From positions 992,001 to 1,056,000 of the forward strand of contig NZ_JAMJWC010000001.1 in NCBI RefSeq assembly GCF_023554555.1: a stretch of DNA of 64,000 nucleotides, given 5' to 3'. Source of the DNA: Sphingobacterium sp. lm-10. GTDB taxonomy: Bacteria > Bacteroidota > Bacteroidia > Sphingobacteriales > Sphingobacteriaceae. Numbering within the stretch: the stretch's first letter is position 1; each line of letters begins with the position of its first letter. Below, piece after piece: positions 55,491 through 64,000 of this stretch. The notes beneath the pieces are model-generated. The model made no database searches, was not told the DNA's origin, and saw only the letters and a list, made by a program, of their open reading frames with translations. The translations under genes and the position numbers were made by a program.

Positions 55491-57962
55491 ATGACTGCGC
55501 TGAAGGAATACAACGATAAACGGAATTTTGAATCCACGAAAGAGCCAACTGGCACTAGTGGCAAGAAGGGTACTAAAAAATTACGTTTTGTAGTGCAGCG
55601 ACACCATGCTTCACGTTTGCATTACGATTTCCGGCTGGAAATGGATGGTGTATTAAAAAGTTGGGCTATTCCCAAAGGTCCGTCGTTAAACCCCGATGAT
55701 AAGCGCTTAGCAGTCATGGTAGAAGATCATCCTTTGAGCTACCGCACATTTGAAGGAGAAATACCAAAAGGCAACTATGGATTTGGTACTGTTCGTATTT
55801 TCGACAAAGGTTATTACACCCCATTGGATAAATCCCTTGGCGAGAAAGAGTTGTTACAGCAGCTGGAAAGCGGGAGCTTAAAGATCGTACTGCACGGCAA
55901 AAAGCTCAAAGGCGAATTTGCTTTGGTCCGTATGAAACATGCCAAGGACGAAAATGCCTGGCTACTCATAAAACATGCGGATAAGTACGCGATCAAGGAT
56001 AGCTATGATGCCGAAGATGAGGTCAATGCCAGCGAAAAAGCAGCAGGAACACTATTCCGAAAACAAGCATCTCGAAAGGCACCGAGTAAAAAAGAACAGA
56101 CTGTTGACGTTTTAGAATCGGACTCTTACATGCCTATGTTAGCGACGTTAGCTTCTAGCGTGACGGATAGTGACGATTGGATCTTCGAGCAAAAGCTCGA
56201 CGGTTTCCGCAGCATAGCACATGTATCTCATAAAGCGGTGCTACTTCGCTCCCGTAATGACAAGGATTTCAACCAACAGTTTCCCTCCATCGTCAAAGAT
56301 CTTCAAAAAACCGACAGAACAGTTATTCTCGATGGCGAAATTGTAGCAGAAGACGCTAAAGGAAAAACCCGCTTTCAATTACTACAAAACGGTGAACCAC
56401 TGCCTGCACGCTATAAGTTATATTACTATGTTTTTGATATGCTGATGCTAGACGATAACGATCTACGTGATTTTCCATTGATAGAACGCAAAGATCTCTT
56501 GAAACGTTGGCTTCAACGATTAGATATGCCCAGTATAAGGCTGTTAGAAATCGTGGGTACATCAGAGAAGGATGCTTTGGAAGTAGCAAAGGAAAACGAT
56601 TGGGAAGGTGTAATGGCCAAACAAACTGATAGCCGCTATGGATCGGGCAAACGAAGCGACTCTTGGCGCAAACTAAAGTTACAGCAATCGCAAGAAGCCA
56701 TCATTGTTGGATTTACTGCTCCATCAGGCAGTAGAATTGGATTTGGAGCACTTGTTCTGGCGGTTCTGCAAGATCACAAATATCAATACATTGGCAATGT
56801 GGGCACTGGATTTAGTGACGAACAGCTGAAAAATCTGACTACTGAATTTAAGAAGATCATCGTAAAGAAAAAACCTTTTGACTCCTCCGTAAAAGTAGCG
56901 AATGAAAGGAAAGTGACCTGGATGAAGCCTAAGTTGATAGCGGAAATTAATTTTGCAGAATGGACGGCAGATGGACATCTGAGGCATCCTGTTTTTAAGG
57001 CCTTGCGCAGCGACAAGAAGTTACCCGAAATTAAACGCGTACATCCAATAATAGAAATAGCGAATGAACGTGAACTGATTTTTGGAAGAAAGAAACTTCA
57101 GCTCACCAATCAGAAAAAAATGTATTGGCCAGAAGAAGGAATCTCGAAGGGAGATTTGGTTCATTACTATGAACAAGTCGCTGCGCTAATGCTTCCTTTT
57201 CTAAAAGATAAGCCGATATCCTTAAACCGCTTTCCCAATGGCATTCACGAAGCCAGTTTTTTTCAGAAAGATCTAGATAGGAATACTGGACCGAATTGGC
57301 TAAAGACGGTGAGCTTAACATCAGAATCGACGGGAAAATCCGTCAATTACCTCATCTGTAATGACATACCCACTTTGCTTTGGATTGCCAACATGGGTTC
57401 TATTGAGATCAACCCCTGGCTAGAAAGCTACCGCAAGAAAACCAAACCTGTATTTGGCGTACTTGATTTGGATCCTAATGGTGCTGATTTTAAAGAAGTA
57501 GTTGCTGTAGCTAATACGGCGCACGAGATCTTGAACAACGCTGCCATCGAAAGTTTTATCAAAACTTCTGGTTCGACCGGTTTACATATTTATATACATA
57601 TGGGTGAGCAATACTCATTTGATGTGGTTCGGGATTTTTTAGAAATGCTCGCCGAATTGATACATGAACAGCATCCGGATACCACTAGTCTGGAACGTGC
57701 ACCCAATAAGCGAAAAAATAAGATATACTTGGATTACATGCAAAACAAACGTGCCCAGACAGTCGTAGCTCCATACTCTGTGCGGCCTAAGCCCAATGCC
57801 ACCGTGTCCACACCATTAGATTGGTCTGAAGTAAACGACGAGCTCACGATCGGTCAATTCACGATAAAGACGGTATTGGATCGAATTGAGTCCAAGAAAG
57901 ACCCCTGGGCTGATATTTTTGCGCAGAAGGCGAACTTGAAAAAGGCTATAAACTCCTTTTAA
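55491..57962 (+). CDS. ligD: DNA ligase D (phosphoesterase-ligase-polymerase)
   Basis: 823 residues, the multifunctional enzyme of bacterial end joining. Phosphoesterase domain (about 30-165; HHASRLHYDFRLEMDGVLKS), ATP-dependent ligase domain (about 210-520) with the adenylated Lys235 in FEQKLDGFRS, and a primase-like polymerase domain (about 530-815) with the metal-binding pair in FGVLDLDPNG (about 658-660). All three are intact, in PE-Lig-Pol order. Its stop overlaps the stop of the convergent ku gene by four bases. Confidence 0.96.
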   Translation: MTALKEYNDKRNFESTKEPTGTSGKKGTKKLRFVVQRHHASRLHYDFRLEMDGVLKSWAIPKGPSLNPDDKRLAVMVEDHPLSYRTFEGEIPKGNYGFGTVRIFDKGYYTPLDKSLGEKELLQQLESGSLKIVLHGKKLKGEFALVRMKHAKDENAWLLIKHADKYAIKDSYDAEDEVNASEKAAGTLFRKQASRKAPSKKEQTVDVLESDSYMPMLATLASSVTDSDDWIFEQKLDGFRSIAHVSHKAVLLRSRNDKDFNQQFPSIVKDLQKTDRTVILDGEIVAEDAKGKTRFQLLQNGEPLPARYKLYYYVFDMLMLDDNDLRDFPLIERKDLLKRWLQRLDMPSIRLLEIVGTSEKDALEVAKENDWEGVMAKQTDSRYGSGKRSDSWRKLKLQQSQEAIIVGFTAPSGSRIGFGALVLAVLQDHKYQYIGNVGTGFSDEQLKNLTTEFKKIIVKKKPFDSSVKVANERKVTWMKPKLIAEINFAEWTADGHLRHPVFKALRSDKKLPEIKRVHPIIEIANERELIFGRKKLQLTNQKKMYWPEEGISKGDLVHYYEQVAALMLPFLKDKPISLNRFPNGIHEASFFQKDLDRNTGPNWLKTVSLTSESTGKSVNYLICNDIPTLLWIANMGSIEINPWLESYRKKTKPVFGVLDLDPNGADFKEVVAVANTAHEILNNAAIESFIKTSGSTGLHIYIHMGEQYSFDVVRDFLEMLAELIHEQHPDTTSLERAPNKRKNKIYLDYMQNKRAQTVVAPYSVRPKPNATVSTPLDWSEVNDELTIGQFTIKTVLDRIESKKDPWADIFAQKANLKKAINSF

Positions 57963-58717
57963 CCGAGGCTAGCCTTCAATTTCGCTAAGAGTTCAGATGC
58001 TTTGGTATTCTCCTTATCTACCTTGATTTTTCTAATGCTCGCGCGCTTCCCTTGCGCCTTTTTCTTGATAATCTTAAGTAATTCTTTACTGTACTCATTG
58101 GTATAGCCTGATATATCAAAGTCCGAACTATTCTGTTTGATTAGTTTGGTAGCCATATCCATCTCCGCTTTGGCAATACGCGTTTTTGGAATTTTTAAAT
58201 CATTTGTATCCCTGATTTCCTCTTCAAATCGGAGTTTGTTTAATACCAACATCCCATCATATGGCCGTACAATGGCCAGATTTTCGGTGGTACGCATCAC
58301 GAAAGTGCTTAAACCCACATGCCCGGTTTTCTCAAGGGACTTATATAATAAAGAGTACGCTTTCTCTCCCCCTTTCTGTGGCTCTAGGTAATAGGGCGTA
58401 TCAAAATAAATGGAGTCAATGTCCGCTTCTTTTACAAAGGTCTGTAAGTTGATCATCTTATTTTTCTCCGGAAGTGCGTCTTCGAAATCCGCTTCTTCCA
58501 GCACTATATACTTATCCTTCAGCAAATAGCCTTTAACGATATTGTCCCAGACCACTTCTTTCCCCGTCTTCTCATTTATTCGCTTATAGCGAATATTGGA
58601 AAGGTCTTTACGATCCAGCATATCCAGGTCTAATTGACTCTCCTGTATAGCACTAAATATTTTGATCGGAATATTGACCAGACCAAATCCAATCGCACCT
58701 GTCCAGATTGCACGCAT
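57959..58717 (-). CDS. ku: Ku protein for non-homologous end joining
   Basis: 252 residues from ATG 58717 (MRAIWTGAIGFGLVNIPIKI), the standard Ku N-terminus; the longer frame adds an unrelated leader. Ring-forming core domain that binds double-strand ends and recruits LigD, with a Lys-rich C-terminus (KKAQGKRASIRKIKV). Convergent with ligD, sharing four bases. Confidence 0.95.
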   Translation of the reverse strand: MRAIWTGAIGFGLVNIPIKIFSAIQESQLDLDMLDRKDLSNIRYKRINEKTGKEVVWDNIVKGYLLKDKYIVLEEADFEDALPEKNKMINLQTFVKEADIDSIYFDTPYYLEPQKGGEKAYSLLYKSLEKTGHVGLSTFVMRTTENLAIVRPYDGMLVLNKLRFEEEIRDTNDLKIPKTRIAKAEMDMATKLIKQNSSDFDISGYTNEYSKELLKIIKKKAQGKRASIRKIKVDKENTKASELLAKLKASLG

Positions 58718-58955
58718 AGTTGTAGAATGTTTCTTGAACAACGAAGAATTGGGAGAAAATGTTTGTCTACGCGTATGAAATGAGCCTACCAATCACGCAT
58801 ACGCTAAATACGCATCTATCTGATTCACTATTACAAATTGTGACTATTGGGATTAAGTCGGAATTATTCAGGATAATTATTTGGAAAGAAAATTTTGAAT
58901 TTAGTAGCGGTTAAGTCATCGTGCCTATCCGGAACCATGACTTCCGATAACGACT

Positions 58956-60332
58956 TTACGGGCGATCAACTCCGTCCCATGCAGTAAGCATTTCCTGTAA
59001 TATTCGATATTGATGCAAGTAGGCTCCGTCCAACTCCGGAAAACGGCCTCTAAATTGCATAAAAGCTACTTTTGCCTCTTCGCTATTCGAGATAGCTGCA
59101 ACAAATAGCCGGTCTAACAACCCCATTTTGGCATCATTCAGGATATTGTCGGTAGACTCGTAGGCTTTCAACACAGCTTGTATTGTAGACTGATCATACA
59201 ATTTCAGGTTTCGATTAATCGCCTTGTCGCGTTTCAGTACGCCATGATCATAAGAAATGTATTCTCTAGCCCATGTTATCACTGTTTCCTGCAAATTATC
59301 CCCAAGTGGTAAAGTATATAAGTCTTCGATCAGTAAGGTATCTCGCGAAAAGCTCAAGCGACAGCTTCGCATGGCATCCCAAAAATCTATAATATGATCA
59401 CTATCGCATTCTGCCAACACAAATTCTGAAAGCTCGAGAAATGCACCATGATTCAATACAAACCCACAGGCAACTATTTTTTGACCATTCGAGAAGGTGA
59501 ATACTTGGTTTGCTTTCGATGGCGCATATTTATTTTCCGGACAATGACAGTCTTCTTCATTTACGGCTGTTGGGTAAAGTGCCTTTTGCAATTGTTGAAC
59601 ACGAGCAGCACCTTCATTATCGCCCTTTTGCATCAATTGATCGGCAAAATGACGTAGACCATTTTCGCCGACATTAAAGCGTGAAGTATCGCCTTTCTCG
59701 CGTTCCTGTTCTATAAACGACATCGTTTGTTCGAGCGACTCAGCCGTCCTGTGATAGCTAGAAATAGGTATAAGATTAAATTCTCTTTCGACTACAAGTT
59801 GTTCTGCCAAACTTCTAACGCCATGTGCTGCCCGTTCCTCAGGCGAGATTTGCGTAGTGTCTATTTTGTAACGAACCATTCGATCTCCTTCCCTTCGGTA
59901 TTGTGTACCGAAAATTTGCGGTTGCTCTTTACTCATGAGTTCGCGATCAATAGCGGCTGCAAGTAGCCACTTATTTATGGTAGAATCCAATTCCAACGCC
60001 TTTCTCATTAAATCGACCGCCTTACCATAATCTACCGAATCGAGGCCATGCTGGAAAATCATGGCCGCATGATGATAATCATTACCCGTGGTCAATAGAC
60101 CAGAGTCAATCAATTCATAGGCTCGGATACGACGCAAACTATCCTGCTTAGCCAAAAGAGTCCAATCGGTATCGGGAGATAAGCGACTTGCCTGATCAGC
60201 CTGATACATCATTAGAATTTCTTCATTGTCGGCCGTTTGTGCATTAGCTGAAGTACTACACACAGCGATAAGTAGCAACAAGGTGCTGAAGTAGCGAGAT
60301 AGGTGTTTTACAGGTTGGTTACTCATCATCAT
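58956..60332 (-). CDS. exported DUF6624-like protein
   Basis: 458 residues. Signal peptide (STLLLLIAVCSTSANAQ). The first 150 residues contain the DUF6624 pattern RIRAYELIDSGLLTTGNDYH, AAMIFQHGLDS and QPQIFGTQYRR; the rest has a Cys pair (ECDSDH and DCHC) and a long helical tail without recognised domain. It is 3 bases after the antiporter gene and ends the operon that begins with the lipoprotein at 63047. Function unknown. Confidence 0.75.
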   Translation of the reverse strand: MMMSNQPVKHLSRYFSTLLLLIAVCSTSANAQTADNEEILMMYQADQASRLSPDTDWTLLAKQDSLRRIRAYELIDSGLLTTGNDYHHAAMIFQHGLDSVDYGKAVDLMRKALELDSTINKWLLAAAIDRELMSKEQPQIFGTQYRREGDRMVRYKIDTTQISPEERAAHGVRSLAEQLVVEREFNLIPISSYHRTAESLEQTMSFIEQEREKGDTSRFNVGENGLRHFADQLMQKGDNEGAARVQQLQKALYPTAVNEEDCHCPENKYAPSKANQVFTFSNGQKIVACGFVLNHGAFLELSEFVLAECDSDHIIDFWDAMRSCRLSFSRDTLLIEDLYTLPLGDNLQETVITWAREYISYDHGVLKRDKAINRNLKLYDQSTIQAVLKAYESTDNILNDAKMGLLDRLFVAAISNSEEAKVAFMQFRGRFPELDGAYLHQYRILQEMLTAWDGVDRP

Positions 60333-60335
60333 ATT

Positions 60336-62459
60336 TTATTTAAAAACCTTCGAGATAAGCTTACCAATCGTAGCAAAATCATTGATATTGTTTACCGACC
60401 TTGATTCCTGCGTGATGTTTCGTTCTTTGGAGAAAGGATAGATTAAGATGTAATTATTATCAACCGATTGTTTATTCAAATAATCAGGTACCGCGTGCAT
60501 CTGTGATGAGTAGTTAAATAGATTTCGATCGGCCATCACGATGATGAGTCCTTGATCTCGACCTAGGTCTTCCGCCTGCTGTTGTGCCTCTTCCCATGTC
60601 TCGATTTCATTCATTTGGGCTTCTATATTGGATTTCTTCAGAATTCTTTGCAACACTAATATCATCGAAGCAGTGGCATGAAATTGCATGGTTGCACCAG
60701 AGTTTTTAGCAATATTCCAAATCCGCAACAACGCATAAAAGAAACCGGGCTCCCGATCTGCACGAGGCGGTATTAGCACTACATAATTCTTGATAGTAGA
60801 AAGTGGCTGTATGGCATGATATAGCATCAGGTTGACATGCTCATTTTTCAAATAACCATTATAAAGATTGTAGACAAACGACGGCGTAAATCCGCGCTCT
60901 TTTTGCAACCCGATGATGAGATCCGTGACATCATTTTCTTTAATCACATTGTTGATGCCAGAAACCACCGAACTATCGTATCGCTTGATTGGCGTAATCA
61001 GCGTATCGGCTGATGCGCCTAATTTCACCGCATTATCCAATATCTTTTCGGCATTTTTCAAGGAGGATTCTTTGGTTTCCTCATTGATTACATTCATAAC
61101 ATACACGCCTTGTTTGGTGCCTTTGTTTTTAATCAGCAAACCCAGATTAATCATCTTCTGAGTCATTTCCTCGTTATTGATCGGCATCAAGATCTTCTCT
61201 TCCTGACCATCACTATCCGAGACAGTTTTCTCATTTTCTGCTTCTGCAATACGTTGCGCACTCGACATCGAAATGAACGAGGAGATGGTGCAGGAAACGA
61301 GAATTAATAAAATACTGCCATTCAAAACATGTTCATTGAGTAAGCGAATGGGTTCACCATCGGGTGATTCGCCCAGGATCACATTATAACCAACTAACAC
61401 GGCGGCTAAAGTAGCGGCCGCAGAAGCCGAGCTCATCCCAAAAATGAGCATACCCTCGTCTTTGGTAAAGCGGAAAGTAGATTGGGTAAGCCTAGCTGCG
61501 GCATATTTACCTCCAATAGAAGCTACTAACATCACAGAAGCGACACCCAATGTTTCCCAGCTACTGATAAAAGCACGGAAGTCGATCAGCATACCCACAC
61601 TTATTAAGAAAAATGGTATAAATAATGCATTACCTACGAATTCTACCCGATTCATTAAGGGTGAGGTATGCGGAATCAATCGGTTTAAGGCTAGCCCAGC
61701 AAAGAAGGCACCTATAATGGCTTCTATACCTGCCAACTCAGCCAATAGCGCCCCTAGGTATATGATGACGATCACGAAAATATATTGAGAAATTTTATCG
61801 TGTATCGTTTTGAAGAACCAACGTGCTATAATCGGGAAGACAAACAACACAATGACCGAAAACAGGATCATAGAAACGGATAGCTGCACCCAAAAAGCAG
61901 TACCTACTTCGCCTTGCGTCATCCCGACGACCACGGCCAGCACTAATAAAGATAATACATCGGTAATCATCGTACCACCCACGGTGACATTAACCGATAT
62001 TTTTTTTGTGACGCCCAAACTACTAACCAATGGATAGACAATCAAGGTGTGAGAAGAGAAAAGACTGGCAAATAATACGGTGGTGAGTACAGAAAAGCCG
62101 AGCACATAATACCCTCCTATCAACCCCAATACAAAAGGGACAATAAACGTATACATAGAGAAAGTGATACTCTTCCACTTATTCTTTTTAAAGTCGCCCA
62201 TGTCGATCTCCAAGCCGGCAAGAAACATGATATAGAGCAGACCGGTGGTGCCAATCACTACCACACTGCTGTCGCGCAGCAACACATTAAACCCATTTGG
62301 ACCAACGATAGCACCTGCAATGATAAGTCCAAGCAGGTGCGGAACTTTGATTTTGTTTAATAGTATCGGAATGAAAAGGATGATCACCAGCTCAATTAAA
62401 AACTTGATGATAGGATCTTCCACCGGCAAGGTGAATCCGTGTATAGCTAAGTTTACCAT
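60336..62459 (-). CDS. CPA2-type cation/proton antiporter with C-terminal USP-like domain
   Basis: 707 residues. About 12 membrane segments (residues 10-395) with the Na+/H+ exchanger-type pattern (LLGLIIAGAIVGPNGFNV, FFAGLALNRLIPHTSPLM) and a pore-lining region GTTGLLYIMFLAGLEIDM. After residue 420 a soluble universal-stress-protein-like domain follows (ILMPINNEEMTQKMINLGLL, then DADTLITPIKRY-like and VVLIPPRADREPGF). It exchanges K+ or Na+ for protons; the USP domain likely senses a nucleotide. Three bases from both neighbours in its operon. Confidence 0.9.
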   Translation of the reverse strand: MVNLAIHGFTLPVEDPIIKFLIELVIILFIPILLNKIKVPHLLGLIIAGAIVGPNGFNVLLRDSSVVVIGTTGLLYIMFLAGLEIDMGDFKKNKWKSITFSMYTFIVPFVLGLIGGYYVLGFSVLTTVLFASLFSSHTLIVYPLVSSLGVTKKISVNVTVGGTMITDVLSLLVLAVVVGMTQGEVGTAFWVQLSVSMILFSVIVLFVFPIIARWFFKTIHDKISQYIFVIVIIYLGALLAELAGIEAIIGAFFAGLALNRLIPHTSPLMNRVEFVGNALFIPFFLISVGMLIDFRAFISSWETLGVASVMLVASIGGKYAAARLTQSTFRFTKDEGMLIFGMSSASAAATLAAVLVGYNVILGESPDGEPIRLLNEHVLNGSILLILVSCTISSFISMSSAQRIAEAENEKTVSDSDGQEEKILMPINNEEMTQKMINLGLLIKNKGTKQGVYVMNVINEETKESSLKNAEKILDNAVKLGASADTLITPIKRYDSSVVSGINNVIKENDVTDLIIGLQKERGFTPSFVYNLYNGYLKNEHVNLMLYHAIQPLSTIKNYVVLIPPRADREPGFFYALLRIWNIAKNSGATMQFHATASMILVLQRILKKSNIEAQMNEIETWEEAQQQAEDLGRDQGLIIVMADRNLFNYSSQMHAVPDYLNKQSVDNNYILIYPFSKERNITQESRSVNNINDFATIGKLISKVFK

Positions 62460-62462
62460 GTT

Positions 62463-63047
62463 TTATTTCGATCTCGGCGTTAAGAGTACAGAGAATACTA
62501 ATTTGCAGTTATCTGGACCGGTATTACGTTTTTGTCCACGAATCTGCCTTGTAGCTATCTCACTAAAGGACAACACCGTAGCAGTCTTGCTACTTTGGGA
62601 AAATTGTTCGTCTTTGAGTATTAATTCGTTCCTGTTGCCAGAAGATGCTGCCCAATAGGACTTCGTATCGCTGGCTTTACCAGCCACCTGCAATTGCAAA
62701 CCGGTGGTGTCTGACAAGAATGTCCACTGTTCGGTACGCTGATCACCGATTACGTAACCACGGCAGCTCGTAGAAATACACACTAACCTACTCTCCCATT
62801 CACCTAGGAGGCTATCTGTCCACCGCATGTCGTCACTATTGTGCTTCACTTCTGCAAGCTTATTTTTAGTTAAACTATCTTGCATAGCGAGCAACTGTTC
62901 GTAATGTTCGGAAATTGCAGACACCTGCCTTTCGCGTTCAGCTATTGCTGCCTCCCGCTTATCTAATTCTTCGGATCGTGAATTGTCACCACATGCAGTC
63001 GTGCTTGAAACAAGAATCAAGAGAGCATAAAAGTATGTTTTTAGCAT
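62463..63047 (-). CDS. coiled-coil lipoprotein
   Basis: 194 residues. Signal peptide with STTACGD (Cys19), then a charged coiled coil (SEELDKREAAIAERERQVSA to about 60) and a small beta-rich C-terminal domain (LLGEWESRLVCISTSCRGYV). No known family. First gene of the lipoprotein-antiporter-DUF6624 operon; it ends three bases before the antiporter starts. Confidence 0.7.
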   Translation of the reverse strand: MLKTYFYALLILVSSTTACGDNSRSEELDKREAAIAERERQVSAISEHYEQLLAMQDSLTKNKLAEVKHNSDDMRWTDSLLGEWESRLVCISTSCRGYVIGDQRTEQWTFLSDTTGLQLQVAGKASDTKSYWAASSGNRNELILKDEQFSQSSKTATVLSFSEIATRQIRGQKRNTGPDNCKLVFSVLLTPRSK

Positions 63048-63223
63048 CGTAGATTATATTTTGGTGCATTAATCTCACGCACCTGCCTCCTTATTAACTT
63101 TAGATATGTATAAATGTTTTCGATTGGAATAGTTGTACTATACCCGATCCTAGCTTAGTGTAAAAATAGTTTAAATAATATGGTATCGGGGGTTTTATGC
63201 TCATTTCATAGATTTCGTCACGA

Positions 63224-63270
63224 AGAAAAAAAGCCGAGGCGAAATTCTGATGATGAATTTCTCCTCGGCT
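63224..63270 (-). terminator. Rho-independent terminator after SusD-like gene
   Basis: Stem AGCCGAGG (63232-63239) and GAAATT (63241-63246) with AATTTC (63256-63261) and CCTCGGCT (63263-63270), one mismatch; on the minus strand it is followed by a run of T (63224-63231). It closes the SusD-like transcript. Confidence 0.85.
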
Positions 63271-63293
63271 AAGCTTATATGATCAGGAAAAGA

Positions 63294-64000
63294 TTAGTCC
63301 CAAAAAGGATTCTGTACCAGATTAGGGTTTTTATCTACTTCAGACTGAGGCACTGGGAACCAATAATTTTTAGCGGTAAACACACGACGCTGATAAACCG
63401 ATCTTTTGAAAAATGCCCTAGGATTGCTTGGACTATCATCTTGCTCTGTTCCGGAGAAATTCATGCCGAAGAAATTACCATTTAATACAGATTCCCCAAT
63501 TTTCCAACGTCGGATATCCCGATAACGAATCCCTTCGTTATTCAATTCTACGCGTCTTTCTCTGCGGATGGCTTCCCGCATGAGTTCTTGCGACGCCGGA
63601 ATAGGTAATGCGTTATTACCAGCACCGTACTGTGGTATCCCCGCGCGTACACGTATCATATTAATGTATCTCACAATATCCGGATTACCCGGGTCCACCT
63701 CATTTAGCGCTTCCGCATAATTCAAATATGCCTCGCCTAAACGATACAGAATACCCGGTCGGTAGGGATTCGTTCCGTTGCGTGGATCATGGTTTGGATG
63801 CACTTTTTTGCGCAACAAATACCCATTTTGTGGCGCATCGTGTGTAGGCCCACCATCCCAGTTGCCGCTATAAAATTGTGTGGTACGATTTTCCCGACGA
63901 AACCAGGCGCCATTATACAATACAGAAATATAAAACCGGGGTTCGCGGCCTGTGTACATATTAAATGTGCCGGCCAATGTCACTTTTCCATCGCCTCTCG
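63294..64000 (-). CDS. SusD/RagB-family lipoprotein, C-terminal part (5' end beyond window)
   Basis: The frame is open from the right edge to the stop at 63294 (about 235 codons). SusD C-terminus: RPGILYRLGEAYLNYAEALN, MIRVRAGIPQYG, the RRERRVELNNEGIRYRDIRR motif and the end FPVPQSEVDKNPNLVQNPFW. The GTG at 63983 is not a real start, as coding continues upstream. Its SusC partner is expected beyond the window. Confidence 0.92.
   Translation of the reverse strand, partial: RGDGKVTLAGTFNMYTGREPRFYISVLYNGAWFRRENRTTQFYSGNWDGGPTHDAPQNGYLLRKKVHPNHDPRNGTNPYRPGILYRLGEAYLNYAEALNEVDPGNPDIVRYINMIRVRAGIPQYGAGNNALPIPASQELMREAIRRERRVELNNEGIRYRDIRRWKIGESVLNGNFFGMNFSGTEQDDSPSNPRAFFKRSVYQRRVFTAKNYWFPVPQSEVDKNPNLVQNPFWD

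Noticed and set aside
1-64000. CRISPR arrays, tRNA or rRNA genes, insertion sequences
   Set aside because: No regularly spaced repeats, no tRNA-like T-arms and no transposase frames were found by eye.

Overview
The window reads as chromosome of a Bacteroidota bacterium, most likely a Sphingobacterium/Pedobacter-like member of the Sphingobacteriaceae. Support: three SusC/SusD-type nutrient uptake loci, a fimbrillin-type lipoprotein, many lipoproteins with short N-terminal lipoboxes, promoter elements of the TAnnTTTG type, and a Ku/LigD pair. No rRNA, tRNA, insertion sequence or CRISPR array was seen.

Layout. (1) 1-2916, minus: a TlpA-like thioredoxin followed by a SusC-type receptor that runs off the left edge. 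(2) About 2917-19797: an AT-rich accessory island that is almost entirely defence genes. It opens with a roughly 400-nt segment full of nested inverted repeats (3401-3802), probably a structured RNA. A plus-strand run follows: a small unknown protein, a DUF6530-like protein, a Septu-like ATPase/HNH pair, a GHKL ATPase, a GIY-YIG-like protein, a DGQHR (DndB-like) protein and a second GIY-YIG-like protein. Facing it on the minus strand, with 8 bases between the stop codons, is a complete sspA-sspB-sspC-sspD-like DNA phosphorothioation operon. I read the convergent arrangement as modification on one strand and restriction on the other; the restriction arm lacks the known SspE partner. (3) 19798-26138: a large TPR protein, an aldehyde dehydrogenase, a divergent HxlR regulator/nitroreductase pair with a visible operator, and three gene remnants (HAD hydrolase, HxlR, serine hydrolase).

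(4) 26588-45015: a TonB-dependent receptor plus GH3 glycosidase, an exported enolase-superfamily protein, an overlapping four-gene cluster of small conserved proteins (DUF3253, DUF4385, DUF2256, 2H phosphoesterase), a Gfo/Idh/MocA oxidoreductase, an aldo/keto reductase with an AraC regulator, a glutaminase-STAS fusion, an M23 peptidase lipoprotein, a DUF4142 lipoprotein and a GAF/PAS histidine kinase. (5) 45390-54028: a short peptide plus fimbrillin-like lipoprotein, then a polysaccharide utilization locus on the minus strand (SusC, SusD, CBM6-like lipoprotein, GH43). (6) 54283-64000: a VOC protein, a lipoprotein, convergent LigD and Ku for end joining, an operon of lipoprotein, cation/proton antiporter and DUF6624-like protein, and the 3' end of another SusD gene.

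Functions are assigned by reading motifs and overall family resemblance; no database search was run. The least certain parts are the identity of the structured RNA, the functional link between the two convergent defence arms, and the gene remnants.
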